Assembly (NCBI GenBank): GCA_000442125.1
Contig: KE546965.1
Coordinates: 1 to 64,000 of the forward strand
DNA: 64,000 nucleotides
Direction of reading: 5' to 3'
From: Opeltia flavorubescens
Lineage: Eukaryota; Ascomycota; Lecanoromycetes; Teloschistales; Teloschistaceae
Positions 48,652 to 58,816 of this stretch are shown here, one piece after another; position 1 is the stretch's first letter, and every line of letters begins with the position of its first letter. The position numbers and the translations under genes are program-made. The notes under the pieces were generated by a model. That model did no database searches. It was not told the origin of the DNA and saw nothing but the letters and a program-made list of their open reading frames with translations.

Positions 48652-50037
48652 TCAACAGTGGTCAAACGTTTCCGTGTCAGGAAGGAATTGCGCCATCATC
48701 ATCTCCTCTTTAGTTGGTCCAGAACCACCATTCCACAGCTCTATATCCACCCCTCTCGAGCTATCAGTTGTTCCTCGTAACATGCCCCAATCCTGCAACC
48801 GCTCACGATCCCATATGCAATAGCCCCATCCATGAAAGGCCGACATACTTGGGCGGTATGGTTGGTCCCATGCAGGGTAAAAGCAGCGGATGCTGTTGCT
48901 ATTGTCTTCAAGTACGGATGAGCTGTTCGAACATAAGTATGACCAGCCCTCGTTCGGAAGATGGATTTGCGGAGGGGCGTCGGACCACAGTGTGAGGGGT
49001 GTGTCAGCACGGCAGGCCTGTTTACGCCCCATCGTAAAAAATGCATGATGGAGATTGTTGGGGTTTGACAGGCTCTGAGTGTTCGTGTCTTCGTCTAACA
49101 CCGTAGGACAAGATGATTGCAGGTCATAGCCCATGACCAAGAGAAGCCTTTGGACTCTAGGATCCACCTCGTCCACCCTAAGTGGAACGTTGCCTTCATT
49201 GTGAGTTTTATTGAGCTCGAACCTCGAGTATAAGTCCTTAAAGAAGAAGTAAACACATTCCACTTCCTCGAGTTCCCAAAGCGTCAGATCCTGCACGAAG
49301 AGCCGGATCGCGTGACTATTGATCGCACCACGTCGTCCTTTACTTGGTTGATGTAAGCTATATGCGAATTCGCACATGATCCAGAAGCGCCACAGTGCTC
49401 GACGAATCCGCCACAACTCGGCGCGTGAAGGGAAGCGTTCCCGTGCCGGACTTTCTAGATTGGCCGTACTCAATCTCGGTCGGCGGCAACGGAAGCGTAC
49501 AAAGGCCGTTGTCCAGCATTCTATATCGTCGTATAGCGTGGCAATGTCCTCTAAAGCTGACAGTGGTTCGTGCATGTTCGAAATGATGCAAGCATAGTCC
49601 TCATCCTCAAGCCATGAATACAATGTCGACCGTAAATGATGTCTCTTGAAGGAGACCAGGGAAGCGGACAAAATATTTGATGAAGAAGTGGTGTGTATAT
49701 TTTCGCGTCTCATGTCGCAAATTGGTTTGATGATGACTCTGGAATTGGTCATCAGATTGACCCTAGGCCCGTCCTTGGAGTCATGATGAGCTTCGCCTTG
49801 TTTTGCGTAGCGTTTGGACAGGATCACAGAAGCCATTTTAGAAACTTGGGACGATGGGGAATTCTCCAAGATGAGGGTGAAGAGTTCCCGATATCGAATT
49901 TGAAAACAGTTCCCCAGGAATGGATAAGCCTTGATTAAATTTGATAATGTTGGTAGGTCCGATACCTCGGACAAAATCAAGTATATGATCTCGATAGGAA
50001 GGCTTTCCATTCTACAAGTACTGCCCGCTGAAGACAT
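48652..50037 (-). CDS. F-box-like protein, 461 residues
   Basis: An intronless frame from ATG 50037 to 48652. An F-box-like motif opens the protein: MESLPIEIIYLILSEVSDLP (about residues 10-29) followed by LSNLIKAYP. The remainder is helical and rich in Trp, Arg and Leu, with acidic and Ser/Asn-rich segments (CSNSSSVLEDNSNS), as in the very large family of fungal F-box-like proteins of unknown target. F-box proteins usually link substrates to an SCF ubiquitin ligase through Skp1. No C-terminal repeat domain (WD40 or LRR) is evident. Shadows on the other strand (48714-48995, 49376-49597) are not genes. Confidence 0.8.
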   Translation of the reverse strand: MSSAGSTCRMESLPIEIIYLILSEVSDLPTLSNLIKAYPFLGNCFQIRYRELFTLILENSPSSQVSKMASVILSKRYAKQGEAHHDSKDGPRVNLMTNSRVIIKPICDMRRENIHTTSSSNILSASLVSFKRHHLRSTLYSWLEDEDYACIISNMHEPLSALEDIATLYDDIECWTTAFVRFRCRRPRLSTANLESPARERFPSRAELWRIRRALWRFWIMCEFAYSLHQPSKGRRGAINSHAIRLFVQDLTLWELEEVECVYFFFKDLYSRFELNKTHNEGNVPLRVDEVDPRVQRLLLVMGYDLQSSCPTVLDEDTNTQSLSNPNNLHHAFFTMGRKQACRADTPLTLWSDAPPQIHLPNEGWSYLCSNSSSVLEDNSNSIRCFYPAWDQPYRPSMSAFHGWGYCIWDRERLQDWGMLRGTTDSSRGVDIELWNGGSGPTKEEMMMAQFLPDTETFDHC

Positions 50038-50192
50038 TTTGAGAGATGTGGAGAACTGTTTAGTTTGAAGGATATAAAGGTAGAACTTGAGCCTTCGATG
50101 GCCTTATATCCTGCGACGATTGGAATTTTCGATATCAGCTCAATGTGCAATTGTCAAATTTGAGCAAGTTTACCATCCGGTCAAAATCGTCC

Positions 50193-50384
50193 ATGCTCCC
50201 AATCCCATCCCTGCTACTCTGGGCACTCTTTTTCTTGGCATCTCTTGAACCAAGAGCCCTAGCAGGGACAGAATATTTCTTTGACAACGTAGAGGGGGCT
50301 AACACAGCTAACGAGCGCTCAATGTACCATCTATCTCTGATATCGCTAGTCTGTAAAAAGTTTGGCTTTGCCTTATTCTTATAA
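50193..50384 (+). CDS. Possible 63-residue secreted peptide
   Basis: ATG 50193 (a longer frame begins at GTG 50145) opens MLPIPSLLLWALFFLASLEP followed by RALAG, a good signal peptide, then a short tail GTEYFFDNVEGANTANERSM ending in ALFL. The mature part would be about 38 residues with one Cys. It lies divergently from the F-box-like gene. Could be real or chance. Confidence 0.3.
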   Translation: MLPIPSLLLWALFFLASLEPRALAGTEYFFDNVEGANTANERSMYHLSLISLVCKKFGFALFL

Positions 50385-50675
50385 ATCTGATCCGCGATAT
50401 ATCTTGTGCAGGATGCTTGTCGCATATTTTCCAAAATATCTTAAATTATGTATGCCCGGAACGGGCATTTTCCGTATCGCGTGAGGTTCAGTCGATGTGC
50501 AAGAGTGATCATCGTTAATCAAACGCACCAGTGGTATACACTCCATCCTGCAGATTGCTAGACGAAGGGAATGACTCTCTTTAATAAATCTATCGAAACA
50601 TGCCTCGTAGCCTTTAAATGGAAATACAGATCTCAACCTTTGTCACCTTCATGATCCTAATCTCCTTTTCTGTGG

Positions 50676-52018
50676 CTAGACATTATGCTCATTCCACATC
50701 ATACCGTCCCGACCAAACTCAATCTGCGAGGGAGAAGAGTCTTTCTGGCGGTGCTGATCTCGCTCCTTCGACGATTCCCTCAACTCAATTGCTTGTTCGC
50801 CATCATCAAAGCCCAGAGCTGTTGGGGACTTCAAACGCGTGCCTTGATGTGCAGATCTAGATTTGCTAAGTCTCGGCAGATAGATCCTCGAGACGTTTAG
50901 CTTTGGCAACACGTGTGCAAGGAGTGGCTTGAATGCTGGCATGCAGCTGCACCAGACGCCAACATGGATCTCCATTGTGCTGTAGTCGCATCAGTAGTGA
51001 CTATCAGGATGTAGCGTTACTGAGACCTACCTCCATATGAAGTACTTGGCATCAGCTTCGTTCTCGCGAACAATGATCACGTAGCGCACAATCGCGGCAC
51101 TGCAGGTTCTTCGCAAAGATCAGCATGTCGGAAAGGCTTAAACTACATTGGATAGATTGGTAGCTTACATGACCCCACTCATGAATATCAGCGACACACC
51201 CAATCGTTCTTTCAGTGGAAGTTGCAAGTGCCATATGATAGGAAGGGGGAGGATGAAGATAAGCAGGTCTGAAGCTATGTTCATAGATCCGTATGCCAGG
51301 CCCGCCTTGGTGTAGTTGATGCAATGACCCGGAGTATCTGGGAGCCAGTATTTCGAGCGAGGTGAGCATCCGAAAAGTTGCGTCCAGAGATTGCTGAGGA
51401 GATAGCCGCAGACGAAAAACATCATTGCCCATGTGACGTAGCGGAAGCGCTTGTTGACGGCGAATACTCGGAGGTAAACAACGAGGATGGACATCTTGTA
51501 TCCGAGTAGGCTCACCAGGTAGATGAAGTCGGCATCGTTGATCCACTGTATAATCAAATCAATCTTAGAACAAAATTCCGATCGGATCACTGAAAAGGCT
51601 TTGCTCACTTTGACATAAGCTGGCTGCTCATCCGGGACTATGCTACGATTCGTCGCTATTGTCCCATCAGTAAGGATGTTCACTGGTATTAGATCATTCA
51701 AGCTGAGCTGCTTACACAGTCCTATCATGACATTATACGTGATACAGAAGAACTGCCGCAGGTCAACGTCATGATACAGAACCGATGTGGTGAAAGGTAT
51801 CATACCAACGTGATGATAGCTGTATCTGATCCTCGATTATTAGCCTAGTGTCCCATGAAGCGAGCGAGCTACCTACAATCATCCCAGCCAATGTAATGCA
51901 GAATGAACACCCTAGACCAAGTACGAACAAGTATAAACAGAGTTGTAAGGATAGGAACCACGATACACGTAACCAAGAGGCTTTGAGCCCGGCGAGAATT
52001 CCCGACCTCTACTGCCAT
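50676..52018 (-). CDS. SAT4/rhodopsin-type seven-helix integral membrane protein
   Basis: Six exons reconstructed on the minus strand: 52018-51877, 51819-51806 (14 nt), 51752-51609, 51545-51169, 51099-51031, 50979-50676; the total is 1050 nt, 350 codons with stop. Start is ATG 52018 (a TTG 45 nt upstream opens the same frame). Helix 1 is SLLVTCIVVPILTTLFILVR followed by the family-typical WDD; further helices include FIYLVSLLGYKMSILVVYLR, YVTWAMMFFVCGYLLSNLW, ASDLLIFILPLPIIWHLQLP (the conserved DL..LPLP..W..) and GVSLIFMSGV. This is the fungal PF20684-like rhodopsin/SAT4 family found in subtelomeric and secondary-metabolite regions. The ligand is unknown. The 14-nt exon 2 is the least certain part of the model. 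The predicted C-terminal tail is charged and disordered. Confidence 0.75.
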
Positions 52019-53928
52019 CCTTCGGGGCCACTTTTCCGATCTTTCGCTACAGGAAGATTTCAATCGTCAAAACTTTGGATGTGAAGGTTTCATGACTTCG
52101 TGGAGGAAGGGGGTACTGATTTATTAAATCGCCCATCATTGCAGGCAACAATGACAACTTACCGAGCCGCAACTTCTGCAGGGAAAGTAAGAAAAGTTTT
52201 TACAGGAGTATGTTTGAATGTTGATTGCCGTCACAGAGCTATGAAGGGCATAGCTTTCTGACATCTCGGACCCAGGGGGCAGCTCTCTATATTGACGGGT
52301 CCAATGCCGGATGATATTCCATCTTCGTACGCCATCGATGGAACCTTATTACCAAATGGGCGGCTCAAGTAGAGTTGTGTAGTGCGACTCGGTCCCAGCT
52401 ATCAAGTAACAATCTCGAAGATTCGAGGATTCGCTTTCCCATAGGTTTCCCACTAATGCAACCAGCCGAGTATACTGCATCACACCTCCACCTTCCGGAG
52501 CGTCGCCAGACTGTGCCACATATGCTCCTTGGTAAAAACGGAGTAAGACCCTGGTCCAAATAATGTGACATGGTGATGACACTTCGAAACCACTCTATGA
52601 TAATCATTTTCATATTATGAACTCGAGTGATAAGCAGTGAAATCGAAAGCCGACGCAGTGTGTATGGACGCTTGCCTGCATAGAGTGAGTGAACAGTTTT
52701 CGCAATGCTGCATATGAGCTGCAACGGGTGGTTTTCGACAGAAGCCTGGCGCCTTGTGTGTTTTACTGTTGTAGACCAAGACTGAGACTGGAGTTTCAGC
52801 TCTAGCTGCAATCTCGTTTCCTTCGCGAGTCCGCAACTTCTAGTGAACTATTCATTATCTTGAACATTACGTGAAGTCGATGTTGCTATAAAGAAGCGGC
52901 GATGCCTCTTTATGACCTGCAGCTTGTACCCCCACAGTATGCGCGTCAGGCGTACATACAAGGGCGCAACGGGTGACCGAATGTATGCAGCTGCAGGGCA
53001 CACGGCGCTTCTCTGGGATTGGTATCGAGGATATTGATGGCATTGCAGAACATGATCATGTGAAACATGTGAAACATGTAAAATGGGAAAAAGCGTTGAA
53101 ACCTTGAAATGGGAAGAAGTCCGCTGAAGCGACGTCACAATAGGGGATCGCGTCATCGGGTGTCTCTGAGATCGAGGAGGAGCCTAGTACTCCCACGTCC
53201 GTTGATACCTTGCCCGTCCAAAGCAGTCAATGCACTGAGTATCCGAACCGCGAATTGGAGTATCATATGGTGAGATGGAATTACGAATAGTAGTTGTATG
53301 GGATCACCAGCTTGTAACGAAGTCAAAAAGTATTCGCAGGCATTTGATTAGGACATTGGTTACCTGAAGGGTTAGGGCTTAGCCCGTTCGTCCTACAATC
53401 TACAGTGCGTGCAATGGAGATAGTGCACATTGTCAATATATTCTGACCAATCAGCATTATCATAAGTCTCAATTTTACTCAAAGAATTCATTCCCATTTC
53501 AGATCACTCGCTTAGAAGTGTACGTGGTAGGTGCAAGAAAAGCTGCCACCTTTGTTTGATATTTCCATTTTGATATGTTCTCTGAACAAAGGTATCGGTG
53601 AATAACACCCAATCCTAACAATGCATCTCTGTCGGAACATCCGTCCAGAAGAGTGACCATTGGTGCAAAGGTTATGTTAATCCCAAGTTTGTGTTAAGCG
53701 ACCCAATTTCTTGTCCGAACAAAGGAATCCTTGGATCAACAGATGATAATAACAGATTAGCAGTAGTATTTATATTTCTCATCTCCTTCTCCACATTTGA
53801 TCTAATCAAACATTTTCACCATCATCTATCTATCTCATTGTTCATTTTTTCGACCCTTCAAGTAAACATCTAATCGACTCCCCCATTCATCATCTAAGTA
53901 ATTACGTTATCACTCCCTTGTCGCAAGT
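52019..53928. other. Large intergenic region
   Basis: About 1.9 kb. Frames here (for example 52365-52811 minus and 53691-53873 plus) start at non-ATG codons or lack any protein-like character. The last 150 bp (about 53,770-53,925) is rich in C/T with many TC runs (ATCTATCTATCTCATT), typical of a fungal promoter and 5' leader, and leads into the gene starting at 53929. Confidence 0.4.
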
Positions 53929-54963
53929 ATGACAAGCATGGAATCGCGAGAGGTCATGACGTTCGTCGCATGGGCAGCGGAGGTCAGTGTGGCACAACTT
54001 GTTTCTCGCCTCATAACATACGCGGAAACCAAAAAAGCTATCACCGCCTTCAGGCTAGCTGCTACAGAATCGAGACATCTGAAAAGTCTACCTGAGGAGA
54101 TTTTGTCATTGATATCGGGCGAATTTGAGGAATCTGTATTTGCCGAAGAGATGGAGCGATATGTCAAAAAGGGTAAATGTCTTACGAAGGACTGCAAAGA
54201 ATTATCGCACATTCCACCAAAGGACATCCAGAAGGCTGCTGCGTCGCTGGATGAAGACGGGCTTAAGAGGGTCTTCTCCGAACAAGATCAGCGGTACCAC
54301 ATTGATGACATGAGAACATATAGCTATATGCTCCAATATCCGGAAAGTGAAGATCGCTTTGAGGAAGCAGTGCGAGCAAGTATATCGCTTCTGTACCGAC
54401 GATCATTCGCTGACAATGCATAGATTTTCATCGAAGATTTTGGCGTGGAGCCTTACTTCTACGTCAGAAGGTCTTGGGAGGGCCGCTTTCTTGACACCGT
54501 TCTTTCTTCCGTCCTGACCCGTGCTTTTCTGATTTTGCCCATCTTCAAGGTACCAATGGACATCACTATGGAGGAGCAAGGACCAGACGACTTCGGGATC
54601 TGCAAGAATTTGGAGCACATACCCTCTGGGCTCGGCATGACTGAAGCACAGCTACGTTCTTTCCGATATGCAGCACGCGTGCTCAAACTTCATGCGTATG
54701 ACCCGGAAGAAGATGAAAGTGTGTGGGAGAAAACTTCCTTCAAGTCATCTGAATATAGCGGTCTAAATCTCTCGAAAGAGTCGAAGACCTCGACTNAAGC
54801 AGGGAATCATGGTTCAGAACCACAGCATGAGGATTCAAAGACCTTAGAAAGTGAACGAAATGCTGTCACAAATAATACAGAAGCAAAAAAGCAGGAGGAG
54901 CTGACGCCGCATTTAATGGCCCTTGGGTGTGGCGAATTAACGGAAGATTATTGGGTATTGTAG
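53929..54963 (+). pseudogene. F-box-like protein gene interrupted by an in-frame TAG
   Basis: One reading frame runs from ATG 53929 to TAG 54421-54423 (164 residues) and then continues open, in the same frame, to 54963, for 345 codons in all. Part one has an F-box-like segment (SLPEEILSLISGEF, about residues 52-65), then YHIDDMRTYSYMLQYPESED. Part two reads EDFGVEPYFYVRRSWEGRFL, LTRAFLILPIFKVPMD and GMTEAQLRSFRYAARVLKLH, which I know as continuous sequence in related fungal proteins. So the TAG is a nonsense change (CAG-to-TAG would fit) rather than a gene boundary. No GT...AG intron bridges it in frame. An unresolved base lies at 54796. Either a recent pseudogene or an allele needing read-through. 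Confidence 0.7.
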
Positions 54964-55782
54964 ACAGCATGAGATAGGTATCAGATAGACGTAGCTGAAG
55001 CACAGTTCAATATTAGAACATGCCACCTTCTGCAGCAGTATCCCTTTGGCTCTTCACATAAGTCTCGAAGGAAATTTTTTCATTCAGCTTTTTCAGTCGA
55101 CGGACAGATTGGAGCAGCATCCGAGGCTTAAACGGCCATTTGTAATAAAAGTTCTTGATACTAAAGTCCTGGTGCGTCCAATCTTGTGCATTGATACGAA
55201 GTATTGAGGTTCCCGATCATTATTCAAAACGCCAAGAAAGGAGGAATAACTGCTAGGCGATATATCAACGACGCTTTGACGTGGCGACCCGAAGTTTCGT
55301 TGGTCATGTAACCGAGGCTGCGAACACCTAGTTTGCTCTCATTCGTAATAATCTCATTGAATTCTGAATTTCCATCCTTGCTAGTCAGGAACCCACGGAA
55401 AATTAAAATGCAAGTTATCGAGAAATGCGCCTGGTCAGATAGCCCTTGGAGCAGGCTCAATCGCGTACAATGCAAAATGAAATATCAGTAAGAGTCTGAT
55501 GTTGTTCCACCCAGAAGTCATGACCTGCTTGGAGGATGAATAAACTTTGTGTACCCTGGAAACAAATCCCAATGTCGCGTATCATCCGATAAATCGGGGT
55601 CACGAAGACCGATAAAAGACAGCCGCCGATGCGACATGCGATTCTGCAGCGATGAAAAACGTCATAATCTTGAGGTTTATCCGAGTCTTTGATTGATTAT
55701 AATCTAACGCAGCAACTATAGTCCAACCCTTCAGCAATTGGCCAGTAGCATACTGCTTTCGAGAAACACCATATAAAAGGCA
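54964..55782. other. Intergenic region
   Basis: About 820 bp without a convincing gene; the 83-residue minus frame at 55224-55475 starts at TTG and has no recognisable feature. A TATAAAA at 55772-55778 lies only 5 nt before the next ATG, too close to be its TATA box unless transcription starts inside the ORF. Confidence 0.4.
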
Positions 55783-56325
55783 ATGAATATCTTACGAACC
55801 TTATTCTCGTTCATTCTTCATCTCCAGCTCATTTTCACACTGCCATCCAACAATGAGTTCTCGGTCTCATCCGATAAGAATATCACAGCTCTCCCACCAA
55901 AGGCACCAATACATGTAAACCCAAACCACAACCTCCTAAAAGACCGCTGGGACGTCGAATGCCACCACATCACCAACCCACCCCTACCCGATATACCAAG
56001 TCGCGCAGCCTGCGAAATCGCCGGCCGCGAGCTATGCGCCGACCTGACTGCACAACCACCAGCTGCAATCCCAACGGGACAATGGATTTGGCACGAAATC
56101 CCCGGTTGCGCGGCGGGAATTTACTTGTTCCAGCAGCCACGAATTATGGGACGCTTGGCTTGCCTTTATATGTTCGAAAGGATTAGTCATGAGTGTGCGG
56201 GTCAGGCGGGGGTGAATGCGGGCACGAATAATGTGGAGAGATTGCCGGATATGGAGCAGGATGGAGAGGCTATCAGTGAGGCATATACGATGTTTGCGGT
56301 TGCTTCGCGGAGGTTGACGCACTGA
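55783..56325 (+). CDS. Secreted cysteine-containing protein, 180 residues
   Basis: ATG 55783 opens MNILRTLFSFILHLQLIFTL, a signal peptide with probable cleavage near residue 20. The mature part has six Cys (in WDVECHH, RAACEIAG, RELCADLT, GCAAGIY, LACLYMF, HECAG), suggesting three disulfides. It contains a Pro-rich segment (PPLPDIPS) and DLTAQPPAAIPTGQWIWHEI; the C-terminus is acidic and hydrophilic. No introns. Size, secretion and Cys content fit an effector-candidate or small extracellular protein. No family recognised. Confidence 0.75.
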   Translation: MNILRTLFSFILHLQLIFTLPSNNEFSVSSDKNITALPPKAPIHVNPNHNLLKDRWDVECHHITNPPLPDIPSRAACEIAGRELCADLTAQPPAAIPTGQWIWHEIPGCAAGIYLFQQPRIMGRLACLYMFERISHECAGQAGVNAGTNNVERLPDMEQDGEAISEAYTMFAVASRRLTH

Positions 56326-57420
56326 GACTGATATGGACTCAAATTGTCTGGGGTAAATTGGACTTGTATCTTGTACTGCCAGCAGGAGGTTTAAGGCAGA
56401 GTATGGGCTATGTCTATTACAAATATGTTAGGAAAGGACTCAAAGGTCTACATCATTTAGTGTCGCAGCACAAAGCCCATAGCACCGACGGAAGTTTGAT
56501 TCTCGGTAAGAAAAGCAAGCACATATGGTGAGTTCTTTGCAGAGGCTGATGATTGTGAATGGACCATCTTAAAAATCCTGTTCGAAATCACAAATCATCT
56601 TCCTTTTGGAGGAAATATTTAACCTCGCAGTTGATCTCAGTGCGCAATGATCCGGTGCGAGCCTACTCTCTCGAGGATTCCGGTTGTTGCCGCAGAGAAC
56701 AACTTTATAATGATGAAATCCCAGCGGTGTGACATGGTGCAACAGGGTGGGTATGTGAGCCATGGGGGAGAATCGCAAAGTCAGCATGTGCATACTATAA
56801 TGGTAGAAGACCAACATGAACTCCGTAGTCAGAGACCTTGTGTCTTTGCTCCACAAGCTCTAGCGCCGCCTATTTAGTATATGTGTATCGAGGCGTTCCT
56901 GTTTAGTGACCTACTCGGACTCCTTCAGCAGTGACATGATTGGCCAGCTAAGCGATGGCTTGGCTAGACTTTGTCAGACCAGTATATTCGAAGTCTTGAG
57001 TCTGGTAAGACTACATTCGCAGTGGCCATGCAAAAAGCAAATCGTGTTCTAAGCGTTGTGTTGAAGGATCTTCAAGTTATGGCCCAGTCTGCTAAAGAAT
57101 CTCCGGGGCAACGTATCAATCAAAGTCCTCGTTGACCGCTGCGCTTCAGTGATGGTACCAAGGTGGCTTTCGGTGGCTCTGATCTGACATCCAGAAGCGG
57201 CTCAAATGTACGAATCAGGCACACCATCGCTAGACTCAGCCAATGGTCGGGGAAAGCGAGGACTGCCAGATCCTGCGGGTGCTGGAGGAGCAACAGTCAC
57301 ATCTGTTTTGCTGTGAAAGCAGCCAGCGCCCAGGACAGATACAAGAAGCTACATTACCCCAGTGAAGCTTGGTTCAACTCGCGAAGCCCCATGATCCACT
57401 CAAGCTTACTCGACCAGAAG
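56326..57420. other. Intergenic region
   Basis: About 1.1 kb. The frame upstream of 57421 in phase with the next gene (from 57163) lacks coding character and starts before a good signal-peptide ATG, so it is treated as 5' leader. Nothing else recognised. Confidence 0.4.
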
Positions 57421-58207
57421 ATGAAGTCCTTCATCGCCATCTCAACTTTCGCGCTGCAAGCAACAGCAGCACTCCTCCCCGTTAAAAATCAAGACCTCCA
57501 ACCACGTGCGACCACACCCCCGGCACCAGGCTGCACACCAGATTCCGACGTCGTCGACAACGGAGCCTTCTACGGCGATGGTAGTCAAGACACCTATGCC
57601 CCTTTCAAGCTGGCACCCACGGTAGGCAGTCCGGGCTGCAAATACGTACATAGCTACACGCCATGTATGGGTGACAATGGATTCGGCTCCTTGGATCCTG
57701 CCTGCTTGTGAGTGTGATCTGAAACGCTCTGTCATGATATCTGACACTTCACAGCCAATGTGAGTACGGGAATGCCGGTGGTAGCGATACGATCAGCCAG
57801 GATATCACTTTTGCTCCTGGTTGCCAGTATACCGTTGAGTCCGTTTCTCCTTCCATTTTCTCGGAGTGATGCAGCTAATAATAGCACACAGAGCGACAGT
57901 AGCTTGCTGGGGCCACAACGGCACCGACTACGGGACTCCGCACGTCTTCTTCCGTGTAGTCCTCGATCACACAATCGTCATACCGCAGCAACTGAGTTGC
58001 CCACCTTGCACGTCTCAGTATCAAGCAGGCTGCGCGAATTACCCTGCACCGACTTACAAAATTGTAAGGGGGACTGTGATTGGTCCCGCGTCTGGAAAAG
58101 GAACGTTGAAGATTTTGATTAGCCAGGCGCCGCAGACGGTGGGGGTGTCGCCGCTGTTGCTTACGGCTGTGAGGATGATTACGCCGGGGACGGGACCTTA
58201 TACTTAA
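57421..58207 (+). CDS. Secreted cysteine-rich protein, about 228 residues
   Basis: Start at ATG 57421: MKSFIAISTFALQATAALLP is a signal peptide (the frame extends upstream to 57163 but that part is not protein-like). Exons 57421-57707, 57755-57838, 57892-58207; introns of 47 and 53 nt. They sum to 687 nt (229 codons with stop). The second donor is GTCCGT, a weak site; using the nearby GTTGAG at 57834 would break the frame. The mature protein has about ten Cys, including CTPD, GCKY, PCMGD, ACF-QCEYG, GCQY, ACWGHNGTDYG, SCPPC and GCANY. I recognise no family. It is probably an extracellular effector-like or cell-wall-associated protein. Confidence 0.7.
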
Positions 58208-58816
58208 ACCTAGCAGGTTTGAGTGGAGATTGCTCGCTGTAAGGCAATGGATATATACGAACGACGATGATACTGGGCAACGGTAATGGTGATGATAATG
58301 ATATGGTGGCAGAATCAGAGGGTTTTATCAAATGTACAGACACTCTCCAAGTATAAACCATAGGATCCTACACGTCTTCCTCATTCTGTAAGGTTACGAC
58401 ATCCCACCATCGCAAAAAGACTCTGGCGTGCAAAGCCCGTTTCTATTTTATCAATTATCAGAGGCTCGACTATGATCTCCTTCGAATGCCAATCTCGTTT
58501 TCTCGGATCTCCGCATCCGAAGCGGGATCTCCTTCACTTGCGCTAAACCCTTTACGATTTCCGGTGTTTTATTTTCCCCGCTCAGGACGGCTTTCCTCTT
58601 TCAGCGCAATCTCGTCGCGCTTTGCTATTCCAAATTTCTACGTATGTCATTGGAGAACCAGTATGACATTCCCTGTATCATAGTGGGCTTGCATACGTTC
58701 GCATGTGCTGTGACAGTCCTCTCCTTCGATTCGAGGACTACATATACCCTACTAGACTGCGATAGCCAAGTAATAATTCCCCTCACTGAACACAGCATAC
58801 GCGTCGTGCCATCAAG
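58208..58816. promoter_or_regulatory. Upstream region of the sugar transporter
   Basis: About 600 bp holding the 3' end of the secreted-protein gene and the promoter of the transporter. A CCCCGC at 58576-58581 reads GCGGGG on the other strand, matching the CreA carbon-repressor consensus SYGGRG; a single match of six bases is weak. The stretch TTTCCCC and later CCCCTCAC give the usual C/T-rich leader. Confidence 0.3.

Noticed and set aside
50618-50860. 80-residue plus-strand ORF with a signal-like start
   Set aside because: It overlaps the last exon of the SAT4-type gene on the other strand, which has stronger support; the mature part has no Cys pattern or similarity.
52365-52811. 148-residue minus-strand ORF
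   Set aside because: Starts at a non-ATG codon, has irregular composition, no recognisable motif, and no intron signals to extend it.
54445-54963. Separate 172-residue gene after 53929-54423
   Set aside because: It is in the same frame as the upstream ORF and the joint reads as one conserved protein; treated as one interrupted gene.
57163-57420. N-terminal extension of the secreted protein at 57421
   Set aside because: Upstream residues are not protein-like, and an internal ATG gives a clean signal peptide.
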